A stretch of 25,489 bases of DNA from a virus. A model generated the notes under the pieces. That model made no database searches, was not told the DNA's origin, and saw only the letters and a list, made by a program, of their open reading frames with translations. Both the position numbers and the translations under genes were made by a program. The stretch is taken from the IMG/VR virus record IMGVR_UViG_3300008113_000966, positions 1 through 25,489 of that record; one strand, given 5' to 3'. Shown piece after piece: positions 7,116-14,676 of this stretch (position 1 is its first letter; every line of letters begins with the position of its first letter).

Positions 7116-7122
7116 TATTTAG
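7116..7122 (-). promoter_or_regulatory. Putative late promoter of minus-strand operon (CTAAATA)
   Basis: Read on the minus strand, CTAAATA lies at 7122-7116, 17 bases before the gp4 ATG at 7099. The same CTAAATA, 18-21 bases upstream of an ATG, occurs before the genes at 17239 and 24906. It resembles the T4 late element TATAAATA used by gp55/gp33 RNA polymerase. Confidence 0.5.
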
Positions 7123-7130
7123 CTTGCTAG

Positions 7131-8057
7131 ATGTCAAGTAACACTAGGCTTTATTATCCTATAGAGAAGATAAGAGGCAACCTTTCAAAAGTATCAATTA
7201 ATTCTTTTTATAAGGTAGCTTTCCCCCTAAGCAATCGTAGTGGCGCTGCGCCAGGATTGGTTAGTTGGTTGAAGAGTGCTGGAATATACGATACAAAAGA
7301 TACTAACGGTTTAGATCCTTTAGAAGCAATTGAATTGATGTGCTCTGGAACAGTTCTTCCAGGCCCAAATTTTAAAACCACAGATACCATTGGTAACAGA
7401 CAAGGTATTATTGAAAAGTATCCAATCTTACGTCAGTATCCAGAACTGACAATGACATTTTATGTAGATACTAATCATAAAATCATAAGATTCTTTGAGG
7501 AATGGATTAATTTTATTAACCCATTGTATTCTGGAACTGGAGTTGTACAATCAAGTTCTCAAGGACAAGATTATCCTGTGGCAGGAAACGAAAATAATTA
7601 TACCAAGTTTAGATACCCCAATGAATATTGTCAGAGGGTGATGGTAACTAAGTTTGAAAGAGATTTGAATACTAAGACAACCTCAGGAAATGAGACCACA
7701 GTATTCAATAGTTCATACTTAACTTATGAATTTATTCAAGCATATCCATCTAACATTATTGTATCTCCAGTAAGTTATCAGTCGAGTGAGATCTTGACAT
7801 TTACAGTCAACTTCAACTATAGTAGATACGTTGTTAGAAGAAATCTATCTGCTGCTGCAGTGTATGAAAGCCAAGCAACTGTTCCAGATCTTGCAGTTCA
7901 AGATGCTTTGAATGGTAATACAATCCCATCAAGTTTAGGTTCTTATGGGCCTGCATTTGATACCGATGAAGAAGCTGATAGGCAAAGAAGAATCTTGGCA
8001 GGAGAAACCGTTGATGGAGTTTATGGAGACAACAACCTACCTTCATTACCTCAATAA
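7131..8057 (+). CDS. gp54: gp54-like baseplate/tail-tube initiator
   Basis: A 308-aa protein with tail-tube-fold features: an N-terminal 'SINSFYKVAFPLS' strand, then TIGNRQGIIEKYPILRQYPELTMTFYVDTNH (the long hairpin region seen in gp19/gp54), 'FFEEWINFINPL' (the conserved helix, as in T4 gp54 'MQDWVNAVEDP'), and a C-terminal 'LTYEFIQAYPSNIIVSPVSYQSSEILTF' closing strand. T4 gp54 (320 aa) caps gp48 and starts tube polymerisation. gp48 is encoded just across the divergent promoter. The last 50 residues are glutamate/glycine-rich and extend past the domain. The main tube protein gp19 is an alternative, but the baseplate context favours gp54. Confidence 0.65.
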   Translation: MSSNTRLYYPIEKIRGNLSKVSINSFYKVAFPLSNRSGAAPGLVSWLKSAGIYDTKDTNGLDPLEAIELMCSGTVLPGPNFKTTDTIGNRQGIIEKYPILRQYPELTMTFYVDTNHKIIRFFEEWINFINPLYSGTGVVQSSSQGQDYPVAGNENNYTKFRYPNEYCQRVMVTKFERDLNTKTTSGNETTVFNSSYLTYEFIQAYPSNIIVSPVSYQSSEILTFTVNFNYSRYVVRRNLSAAAVYESQATVPDLAVQDALNGNTIPSSLGSYGPAFDTDEEADRQRRILAGETVDGVYGDNNLPSLPQ

Positions 8058-8060
8058 ATA
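8053..8060 (+). promoter_or_regulatory. Putative late promoter of gp26
   Basis: AATAAATA (one mismatch from TATAAATA) overlaps the stop codon of the preceding gene and ends 20 bases before the gp26 ATG. Spacing agrees with the other TAAATA-type elements in this window. Confidence 0.45.
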
Positions 8061-8080
8061 ACTTTATCTGATCTTATAGT

Positions 8081-8806
8081 ATGCCTTTACCAGAAATTAC
8101 TGTACCTCATTTTGAACTTGTTCTTCCATCAAATAAAAAGAAGATTAAGTTTAGACCTTTCATTGTGAAAGAAGAGAAGCTACTTATCATTGCATTAGAA
8201 TCTAGAGATCCTAAACAAGTTACCACTGCAATTAAACAAGTATTGTCTAATTGTATCTTGACTAAAGGAATCAAGATTGATGAACTTCCTTCATTTGATA
8301 TTGAATATTTGTTTTTGAATATTCGTGCCAAAGCAATTGGTGAAGCGATTGAATTGAACATCACCTGTGGTGATGATGGTGAAACCAAAGTTCCAGCAAC
8401 TTTGTATGTTGATGAAATTCAAGTTCAATATCCTGAAGGTCATACTGACAAAATTAATATGGAAAATGGATATCATTGGAAGATGAAGTATCCATCACTA
8501 AGTCAGTTTATTGAAAACAATTTTGATGTTTCAGATAAATCATCAGAGAACGTAGAGCGTTCTGTTAAGTTGATTGCATCATGTATTGAAAGTGTTTATA
8601 ATGCTGAAGAATGTTGGATGGCATCTGATTGTACTGAAAAAGAATTGATTTCTTATGTTGAGAACTTAACTCCTCGACAGTATAAAAAGATTGAAAACTT
8701 CTTTAAGACAATGCCTAAGTTGTCTCACACACTTACAGTTGTCAATCCAAATACAGGAAAAGAAAATAGTGTCGTACTGGAGGGTTTGTCCGATTTTTTC
8801 GGCTAG
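8081..8806 (+). CDS. gp26: gp26 baseplate hub assembly protein
   Basis: A 241-aa protein of the T4 gp26 baseplate family (T4 gp26 is 208 aa). Visible features are an N-terminal strand pair ELVLPSNKKKIKFRPFIVKEEK, the 'LLIIALESRD' helix, 'DIEYLFLNIRAKAIGE', an ELNITC segment, and a C-terminal helical domain. The 'F.L.LPS.......RPF.VKEEK.LL.A.E' opening is diagnostic. gp26 assists baseplate hub assembly. The frame ends at TAG 8804-8806, inside a frameshift cassette (next entries), so two products are expected: gp26 (241 aa) and a 301-aa gp26-gp51 fusion. Preceded by a late-type promoter. Confidence 0.9.
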   Translation: MPLPEITVPHFELVLPSNKKKIKFRPFIVKEEKLLIIALESRDPKQVTTAIKQVLSNCILTKGIKIDELPSFDIEYLFLNIRAKAIGEAIELNITCGDDGETKVPATLYVDEIQVQYPEGHTDKINMENGYHWKMKYPSLSQFIENNFDVSDKSSENVERSVKLIASCIESVYNAEECWMASDCTEKELISYVENLTPRQYKKIENFFKTMPKLSHTLTVVNPNTGKENSVVLEGLSDFFG

Positions 8807-8814
8807 CCCTAGCC
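8779..8814 (+). promoter_or_regulatory. Programmed -1 frameshift signal at end of gp26
   Basis: Three parts lie in order. An SD-like GGAGGG is at 8779-8784. Nine bases later comes the heptamer T TTT TTC (8794-8800), in the correct zero-frame phase (GAT TTT TTC GGC TAG). Immediately after is a hairpin GGCTA-GCCC-TAGCC (8801-8814) that contains the stop codon. This is the E. coli dnaX-type arrangement (upstream SD, slippery heptamer, downstream stem), except that the stem starts with no spacer. Slippage joins gp26 residue Phe240 to the -1 frame. Confidence 0.8.
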
Positions 8815-8985
8815 AAAGAAGATCTTGAAACATATTTCAGGATCAACTTTGCGCTAATGCAAGTACACAAATATTCTTTAACTGAAATTGAAAACATGAT
8901 ACCATGGGAGCGAGAGATCTATCTTGAACTTCTAAAACAATACATAGAAGAAAAAGAAGCAGAGAAGCAGCAACAACATGGATGA
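8800..8985 (+). CDS. gp51: gp51-like baseplate hub assembly extension (reached by -1 frameshift)
   Basis: The -1 frame relative to gp26 is open from 8770 (TAG at 8767-8769) to TGA 8983-8985. It encodes 61 residues after the slip, starting RLALAKEDLETYFRIN, then a helix, 'YSLTEIENMIPWEREIYLELL' and a basic/glutamine tail. It has no ATG, GTG or TTG before Met at 8857, deep inside the conserved part. The 'LA...........S..EI..M.W.E...YL..L' pattern is typical of the downstream halves of frameshifted tail-assembly chaperones and of T4-like gp51, which catalyses hub assembly. The end overlaps the next ATG (8978) by 8 bases. The gp51 identity rests on position (26-51-27 order of T4) and this pattern. 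Confidence 0.75.
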   Translation, partial: RLALAKEDLETYFRINFALMQVHKYSLTEIENMIPWEREIYLELLKQYIEEKEAEKQQQHG

Positions 8986-10285
8986 AGAATCACCAAAACC
9001 ATTAAACATTAGTAACTTTTTTGGTGTACCTGATGCCAGTGGGATAACTGCTGCTCCAGGACAAACTGCAATGACTAGAACACCAGTTTTATCTGGTGGA
9101 TTGGACATGTCCAATCTTTTAAATATCATTAAGACTCAGATTAATGAGAAGCAAGTTGCTGAAGATATTGAAGACGATTCAGAAAAATTAAGATTACAAT
9201 CTCTTGTTGATAGTTTAACTGGTAGAGTAGATAAACTTACATCTGAATTATCAGGACTTTTTTCATTAATCATCGGGGACATTTCAAAGAAAGAAAAGGA
9301 ATCAAGAAGCGAAGTAAAGTTAGCAATACAAGAGCGAGCAGAAATAAGTAAAGCAACATTATTAAAATCGTTACAGCAATCAACAGAAGAAGCTGTTGTA
9401 GCAACACAGGAAATTAGAGATCAAACTGTTGCTGCTGCAGATAATCAAAGAGAAATGGGCTTGTTGGCAGCAGCACTTGGTATAGGTGGAACTGGATTCT
9501 TAAGTGGTATTGATGCTAATAAAACTGGAGATGATCTATCAGAATATACTGGTGGAGAAAAACTTTCTAATCCAGTAAAGGCACAAGAGATCTATCGGTA
9601 CTTACTATCAAAAGGTGTTAGTGAAACACATGCAAAGGGAATTGTAAACAACATACAACACGAATCTGGATTTGATTCTGGGGCAGAGGGTGATCACAAT
9701 GAAGCTGGTGAACCACAATCATTTGGTTTATTCCAACATAATATGGGAGCAGGTCGTGCTCAAAAAATGTTTGCTGCTGTTGGTACTGATTGGAGAACTG
9801 ATTGGAAAGGTCAGATAGATTATGCATTAACAGAATCGGAAATGAGGACTTACTTGAATAAGTCTTATGCAAGTCCAGCAGAAGCATCAAGAGCATTTAC
9901 AATTGATTTTGAAAATCCTCAAAATGCAGAAACTAAAGCAACTGAAAGACTAAGCACCATTGATACAGTAGATCAATTACAATCAAGTGCTGCAGAACCA
10001 TTAAAGCCAAATGAATCAGTAGCATCTGTTACACCTGATAAACCAGTTGAACCAACAATTGCTGCGATGCCAGCTAAAATTACTGGAAGAGAATTTGAAA
10101 CAGATCCTACACAGCAACAGCAAAATATGATAGCAGTTCTTCCTACAGCACAACAAGCACCATCTGCACCAGCAGCATCTGTAGCAGATGCATCTGCAGA
10201 CGCATCGAATCCAATTTTCCCTGCAGTAAATCTGATAGATCCTTATGTCAGTGCAACAAAGATCTATAACAATGTTGTTGCTTGA
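8978..10285 (+). CDS. Baseplate hub protein with phage tail lysozyme domain
   Basis: A 435-aa protein. Residues about 50-150 are a long coiled coil (SLVDSLTGRVDKLTSELSGL and a Glu/Lys-rich continuation), followed by a glycine/alanine hydrophobic stretch (MGLLAAALGIGGTGFL). Residues about 205-300 match the phage tail lysozyme domain: YLLSKGVSETHAKGIVNNIQ, then HESGF with the likely catalytic Glu229, and SFGLFQHN. The C-terminal 110 residues are Ala/Pro/Gln-rich linker. The domain cleaves peptidoglycan during tail penetration. In T4 this job belongs to gp5, which here has no lysozyme domain. The order coiled coil, hydrophobic helix, hydrolase recalls tape-measure proteins, but 435 aa looks short for a T4-length tail. 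Confidence 0.75.
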   Translation: MDEESPKPLNISNFFGVPDASGITAAPGQTAMTRTPVLSGGLDMSNLLNIIKTQINEKQVAEDIEDDSEKLRLQSLVDSLTGRVDKLTSELSGLFSLIIGDISKKEKESRSEVKLAIQERAEISKATLLKSLQQSTEEAVVATQEIRDQTVAAADNQREMGLLAAALGIGGTGFLSGIDANKTGDDLSEYTGGEKLSNPVKAQEIYRYLLSKGVSETHAKGIVNNIQHESGFDSGAEGDHNEAGEPQSFGLFQHNMGAGRAQKMFAAVGTDWRTDWKGQIDYALTESEMRTYLNKSYASPAEASRAFTIDFENPQNAETKATERLSTIDTVDQLQSSAAEPLKPNESVASVTPDKPVEPTIAAMPAKITGREFETDPTQQQQNMIAVLPTAQQAPSAPAASVADASADASNPIFPAVNLIDPYVSATKIYNNVVA

Positions 10286-10287
10286 TC

Positions 10288-11265
10288 ATGGCAAAAATAA
10301 CAGCGGCGAATATACAGAATGATATCTTAGAAACTAATATTAAATTAGTAAATGTTTCTAGATTGATAACGAAAACTAAGTATGAATACATTGCCAAAGC
10401 AAGCTCGATAAAAACTAATACAAATATCTTAAAGACGTTATTAGATTCTATACAAAGAGAAAATAAAAAGAATGTAGATGCTGCAGATAAGAATGAAGAA
10501 ACTCTGTCTAAAAAAATACAAAGAGAAAGAATAGAAGAGCAGCAAGCACAAGATCAAAAGAAAAAAGATACTGAAGTAAATGCATTAGTGATGTCTGCAG
10601 CTCTTGGACTAAAAGCTCCAAGCATGTTAGCACAACAAATTGAAACACCAATACTACAGGAAAGAGAAGCAGACGGGACAAATGGTAGATTGTCACCTGA
10701 TGATTTAGTTGCTGTTGGAACTGTAGCTGGGTTTCCAGAAGGAGGTCCTTATTGGTATGGTAGAACAGCATACTTGAGACCAAGTGCAGCTAATGCATTT
10801 TTAGAAGCTAAAGCAGCTGCAGCAGCAGAAGGCATAACGATTATAATTAACAGTGCTTATAGAAGTTATGAACATCAGGAAGCAATACAAGGAAAGTATT
10901 CAGTAGTAGCTCCTCCAGGAACATCTCCTCACGGACTTGGTTTTGCATTGGATATTGAACAAGGGCCTGGATGGAACTGGATGGTGAAGAATGGCATGAG
11001 ATATGGTTGGAAGTGGATGGCTATTCCAAATGACGAAGTTCACTTTGAATATGTTGGTGGTGAAAGTGAAGCAGAACCAGTCAAAAGAACAGTTCCAAAA
11101 GAGATAAGTTCTACCAATAATAAATTAGGATTGGTTGCTATTGCACCACAACAACAACCATTGCAACCACAATATCTTGTAGAACAACCACAAGTAGCAT
11201 CAGCTCCAAGAATCAAACTAAATACATATAAAACAAATCCGTTCTTCATTACACCAACTGGCTAA
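10288..11265 (+). CDS. Baseplate hub protein with VanY-type D-Ala-D-Ala carboxypeptidase domain (M15)
   Basis: A 325-aa protein counted from ATG 10288 (a TTG at 10282 would add two residues). The N-terminal 100 residues are a lysine-rich coiled coil, followed by VMSAALGLKAPSML. The C-terminal domain (about 135-255) is a peptidase of the M15/VanY type: SAYRSYEHQ, SPHGLGFALDIE with zinc ligands His215 and Asp222, and NDEVHFEYVGG with Glu250 and His252. It would cut peptide stems in peptidoglycan. Architecture mirrors the upstream lysozyme gene (coiled coil, Ala-rich segment, hydrolase, Gln/Pro tail), suggesting parallel roles on the tail tip. Stop TAA overlaps the next ATG. Confidence 0.78.
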   Translation: MAKITAANIQNDILETNIKLVNVSRLITKTKYEYIAKASSIKTNTNILKTLLDSIQRENKKNVDAADKNEETLSKKIQRERIEEQQAQDQKKKDTEVNALVMSAALGLKAPSMLAQQIETPILQEREADGTNGRLSPDDLVAVGTVAGFPEGGPYWYGRTAYLRPSAANAFLEAKAAAAAEGITIIINSAYRSYEHQEAIQGKYSVVAPPGTSPHGLGFALDIEQGPGWNWMVKNGMRYGWKWMAIPNDEVHFEYVGGESEAEPVKRTVPKEISSTNNKLGLVAIAPQQQPLQPQYLVEQPQVASAPRIKLNTYKTNPFFITPTG

Positions 11266-12533
11266 TGTCTGCAGAAAATAGATTTGAATATGGCGATTTT
11301 AGAATAAATCTTATTAAATCAAGTTCTGGTTTAAAAGAACTCATATTGCCTATTGGTTCTATTGCCAGTTTTTCTTTGTATGAAAATGTAAACTCTCCAG
11401 GATTGACTGGTAGAATTGTATTTGCAGCAGTTGATGTTCTTGGAAATAGAGGTGTAGAATTGTATGGTGGAGAAGAATTAGTTGGATCTATCAGAGTACC
11501 AGATTTTCCAGAAAGTGAAATTAGAATATCCTTTAGGATAAGAAGTATGCAGGTGGTGAAAGAATCTGGAAGAGCAGCATATAAAGTAGAGCTAGTATCA
11601 TTTGACACATTAAAAAATGAAACTATAAGATTGTCAAATAGATTTGAAGGTAACATTGCGACTAGCGCAGAAAAAATATTTAAATCTTTAGGTAGTAAAA
11701 AAACAATAGCAACAGAGTCAACATCTAATAAGTATTCTTTCATTGGAAATAGCAAAAGACCTTTTGATCTTTTGACTATGTTAACGTCTAAAGCAGTTTC
11801 ATCTGGAGAGAAGAAGTCTCCTGGATATTTCTTTTTTGAAACACAAGATCAATATGTGTTCAAGAGTATCAATACACTTTTAAAAGGTGATGGTGATAGT
11901 GTAGTTTATACACAAACAGAAGCAGCAAAAGAGAACACTCCAAATAATAGATTTAGAATCTTAACATCTTATGTGGATAAAAATAATGACATCTTGAATT
12001 CATTAAGAATGGGAATGTATTCTAACAGTACATTCTTTTACAATATGTACACAAACGAGGCGAAGAGGGTTGACTATAAGCTGGAACAGAAGTATAATAA
12101 GGAGATAGAAACCTCAGCACAAAAACTGACAGAAAAATATCCAACTCTTCCAGGAAACATTCAAGAGTTTCCTTCAAGATATTATGTCAGATCACTTGAC
12201 ATTGGGGTTTTAGATAAAACTGGTAAGCTTAGCAAAGATACAATGTATCCTGACTTACCTAAATATCAAGCAGAAGCTGTAGTGAGGTACAACCTTTTAT
12301 TCTCACAGGTACTAAAGATTACAGTACCGTGCAATCCTTCATTAAGAGCTGGTCAAGTAATAGAATGTAGAATTCCTGAGACTGCCTCTCAAATGAAAGA
12401 TAAGTCATATCAATCACAAAACTCTGGACGTTATATGATCTCTGCTTTGCATCATGCATTTTCTGGAAGAGAATGCTACACAAGTCTAGAGTTAGTTAGA
12501 GATTCCTATGAAGTTAAAACACAGGTAGTATAA
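11265..12533 (+). CDS. gp27: gp27-like central baseplate hub protein
   Basis: A 422-aa protein, close to T4 gp27 (391 aa), placed before gp5 as expected for the hub that binds the spike trimer. The N-terminus NRFEYGDFRINLIKSSSGLKE and 'GSIASFSLYENVNSPGLTGRIVF' resemble the first tube-like barrel of gp27/VgrG hubs ('...E....PG..G...F.D'), followed by a 'MQVVKESGRAAYKVELVSFD' strand pair and a C-terminal 'FSQVLKITVPCNPSLRAGQVIECRIP' block typical of hub domain ends ('G..I.v.iP'), then GRYMISALHHAFSG. Identity is from these fold signatures plus context, not strong sequence similarity to T4. Confidence 0.75.
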   Translation: MSAENRFEYGDFRINLIKSSSGLKELILPIGSIASFSLYENVNSPGLTGRIVFAAVDVLGNRGVELYGGEELVGSIRVPDFPESEIRISFRIRSMQVVKESGRAAYKVELVSFDTLKNETIRLSNRFEGNIATSAEKIFKSLGSKKTIATESTSNKYSFIGNSKRPFDLLTMLTSKAVSSGEKKSPGYFFFETQDQYVFKSINTLLKGDGDSVVYTQTEAAKENTPNNRFRILTSYVDKNNDILNSLRMGMYSNSTFFYNMYTNEAKRVDYKLEQKYNKEIETSAQKLTEKYPTLPGNIQEFPSRYYVRSLDIGVLDKTGKLSKDTMYPDLPKYQAEAVVRYNLLFSQVLKITVPCNPSLRAGQVIECRIPETASQMKDKSYQSQNSGRYMISALHHAFSGRECYTSLELVRDSYEVKTQVV

Positions 12534-12534
12534 C

Positions 12535-12747
12535 ATGGAAAACATTAAAACACACATTCAAAAAGATAAAGAGATCCTTGATGATCCTACGATCTCTCCA
12601 CAGATGCGCCGCCACACGCAAGAAGAATTGCTAGATTTAGAAGCATACGCAGAGCGTCATCCTGATGATGAACATGATCCAACTCCTTTAGAACTTTACT
12701 GTGATTCAAATCCAGACGCCCTAGAGTGTAGAGTATACGACGACTGA
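12535..12747 (+). CDS. cp12: CP12-like protein, C-terminal GAPDH-binding half retained
   Basis: A 70-aa protein. The last 21 residues end PTPLELYCDSNPDALECRVYDD, matching the CP12 C-terminal motif (..FE.YC..NPE..ECRVYDD). Cys56 and Cys65 keep the exact C-x8-C disulfide spacing and the ECR-x-YDD tail that inserts into the GAPDH active site. The N-terminal cysteine pair of host CP12, used to hold phosphoribulokinase, is absent. CP12 locks GAPDH and PRK in an inactive complex and shuts down the Calvin cycle; phage CP12 is known to help redirect carbon to NADPH production. Here it sits between hub genes, one base after gp27-like and overlapping gp5 (TGATG), so it would be made with baseplate proteins. 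Confidence 0.85.
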   Translation: MENIKTHIQKDKEILDDPTISPQMRRHTQEELLDLEAYAERHPDDEHDPTPLELYCDSNPDALECRVYDD

Positions 12748-13469
12748 TGTATCTTGATCAATCCTCCAATCAATTAGTTAAGACACACTATCTTGGAAGA
12801 GATGGTTTTGTGTGGTGGCTTGGGCAAATTGCGCCATTAACCACATCAAAGTCTAATACTCAAGATTTATCTGCAAGGAAAAAAGATGCTAATCTTTATT
12901 ACAATCGTGTAAAGGTTAGAATCTTTGGTTACCACACAAAGAATGGTAGTGAACTTCCTGATGTAGATTTACCTTGGGCACATATTCTTGTACCACCTGG
13001 AGTTGCTAATGGATCTCTTGGTGAAGGTGTGTCACATGAATATACTGGAGGAGAAACTGTCTTTGGATTTTTCCTGGATGGTGATGATGCTCAACAACCA
13101 GTCATTGTTGGATCTTTATACAAAGGATCTAATGTTTCAAATTTAAAAACAATACTTGACGTACAGAAAAAACAAAGTACTGAATTCTTTGCGGTAACAA
13201 CAACTACTAGCACAGGATCACATACACAAAGAGTTGGTGATACAACTCCTGGTGGTCAGAATGTTAGAACTGGTGTTGGAAGTAGTACTGATACTGGAGA
13301 AAAACCAAAGAACAATACTGCGGGTATTGACGATAAAGCAAGAAACATCCCTGAAGATACTGATAAAGCCGATTGGTATGTTAATCTCTGGCTTGATCAC
13401 TGGATTGTTCAAACGTGGTATGAAGTATATCTTCGATCAGATATCAGAGAAACTAAACAATCTTATTAA
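12747..13469 (+). CDS. gp5: gp5 N-terminal part: OB-fold hub/spike domain
   Basis: A 240-aa frame. Residues 10-130 form the gp5/VgrG OB-fold: FVWWLGQIAPL, YYNRVKVRIFGYH, LPWAHILVPPG, GETVFGFFLDGDDAQQPVIVGSL. Residues 130-208 are a Ser/Thr/Gly-rich linker ending in PEDTDKADW. From about residue 211 the frame gives an implausible Trp-rich tail (YVNLWLDHW...) and ends at 13467-13469, while the next frame carries the expected gp5 continuation. The true switch is near 13371-13381. gp5 trimers plug the hub and carry the puncturing spike. There is no T4-lysozyme domain between OB and C-terminal regions. Either a real split, a +1 shift or a sequence error. Confidence 0.85.
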   Translation: MYLDQSSNQLVKTHYLGRDGFVWWLGQIAPLTTSKSNTQDLSARKKDANLYYNRVKVRIFGYHTKNGSELPDVDLPWAHILVPPGVANGSLGEGVSHEYTGGETVFGFFLDGDDAQQPVIVGSLYKGSNVSNLKTILDVQKKQSTEFFAVTTTTSTGSHTQRVGDTTPGGQNVRTGVGSSTDTGEKPKNNTAGIDDKARNIPEDTDKADWYVNLWLDHWIVQTWYEVYLRSDIRETKQSY

Positions 13470-14676
13470 AGATTTGTTTCCAAAGCCAAAACAAGCTGCC
13501 GCACAACAAAAAGTAAGAACTTTATTGACAACCATTTATTGTTTGTTCAAGAAATTTATTAAGAAGATATTTTCTTATGTAATTAGTCAACTGCAATCGA
13601 TGGTTGGACAAGTCTTGGGTGCAACAACATGCGTTGTAGAAAACTTTGTTGGGCAAATGCTCGGAGATCTTTTCAACTCTTTTGCAAATGCAATTGGTCC
13701 CACGTTAGATCAGCTAAGTAATTTTCTTGGTGGTGCTTTAGGGAAAGCAAATGAAATCATGACAAAGGCAATGAATATTGCTGGATTTATTAAGAGTCTG
13801 TTTGATTGTGAAAAAAGAAATTGCACACCACCACAGAAGTTCACGACAAGATATGGCCCTTCGCAGCAGCAGATAGACAACTTTAATAAGATCATGAGTA
13901 AAGCAGGAGCTGCTGGTGCTAGAAGTCTTGTTGATGATCTTAAGAAAAAGAATCCAGATCTATTTGGAGATGTTGATTTTGGATATGGCAACTGTAGTAA
14001 TGATATCTTAAGATGTGGCCCACCATCAATTCAAATTCTCGGTGGTGGTGGATCTGGTGCATCTGCACAAGCGATTGTAAATAACCTTGGTCAAGTCATC
14101 GGTGCTAGTATTTTAAATACTGGTCAAGCATACTTTGAATTGCCTTACGTTTCTATCATTGATGGATGTGGTAAGGGTCAAAATGCTAGAGCAAGGGCAG
14201 TTCTTGACAATGGAGGAGTCTCCAGAATTATTATTGATGATCCTGGATATGGTTACCTTAACAATCAAACTACACAGCAGTATGGTTCTGAAGAAGTAAG
14301 CATTCCTTCTGATGGATCTAATGATATCAATTCAAATTCTTATGTAACTGTTATTGATGCTGTTGAAGTTGACAATATTGGTAGTGGATACGATGAGAAC
14401 ACTGCTATTGTCGTTGTTCCAGGAGATAATGATATTGGTGTTGTAGATCTCCCAGAGTTTGAATTGCAATTTGGGCCAAATGGATCTATCATTGGTGTAA
14501 AGGTTACTAATAGTGGTGGTGGTTTCACACAGATACCAGAGATTCAACTAATTAGTTTAGATGGCGCAGGTGCTACCTTGAAACCAGTCTTTAGATTCAT
14601 CGAGGTAAATAAAGAAGACGCCGCAGATTTTGGTGTAGGTAGAGTTCTTAAAGTCGTGGATTGTGTTCAAAGATGA
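13378..14676 (+). CDS. gp5: gp5 C-terminal part in a different frame
   Basis: From ATG 13378 this frame gives MLISGLITGLFKRGMKYIFD and 433 residues in all. It opens with amphipathic/hydrophobic helices, then GATTCVVENFVGQMLGDLF, a Cys pair FDCEKRNCTPP, DILRCGPPSIQILGGG, and glycine-rich beta repeats (GQVIGASILNTG, SVITDPG-like 'IIIDDPGYGYLNNQ', 'VDNIGSGYDEN', 'GVKVTNSGGGFTQIPEI') ending VLKVVDCVQR. From memory, other cyanophage gp5 proteins carry this region fused in one frame behind the OB domain. The open frame extends upstream to 13234, but that part is only the antiphase reading of the gp5 linker. ATG 13378 has no good SD. It overlaps the next gene by 4 bases (ATGA). Confidence 0.8.
   Translation: MLISGLITGLFKRGMKYIFDQISEKLNNLIKDLFPKPKQAAAQQKVRTLLTTIYCLFKKFIKKIFSYVISQLQSMVGQVLGATTCVVENFVGQMLGDLFNSFANAIGPTLDQLSNFLGGALGKANEIMTKAMNIAGFIKSLFDCEKRNCTPPQKFTTRYGPSQQQIDNFNKIMSKAGAAGARSLVDDLKKKNPDLFGDVDFGYGNCSNDILRCGPPSIQILGGGGSGASAQAIVNNLGQVIGASILNTGQAYFELPYVSIIDGCGKGQNARARAVLDNGGVSRIIIDDPGYGYLNNQTTQQYGSEEVSIPSDGSNDINSNSYVTVIDAVEVDNIGSGYDENTAIVVVPGDNDIGVVDLPEFELQFGPNGSIIGVKVTNSGGGFTQIPEIQLISLDGAGATLKPVFRFIEVNKEDAADFGVGRVLKVVDCVQR

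Noticed and set aside
13234-13377. Upstream part of the gp5 C-terminal open frame as coding
   Set aside because: It is the antiphase reading of the gp5 Ser/Thr/Gly linker (hydrophobic, composition unlike gp5); the good protein sequence in this stretch is in the other frame.
14204-14232. TTGACA inside gp5 with a possible -10 (ATTATT)
   Set aside because: The -10 is poor and the site is within a coding region; TTGACA at 12196 also lacks any -10.
12747-14676. T4-type lysozyme domain within gp5
   Set aside because: No lysozyme-like E-x8-D-x5-T pattern or domain-length insert exists between the OB region and the C-terminal helices.
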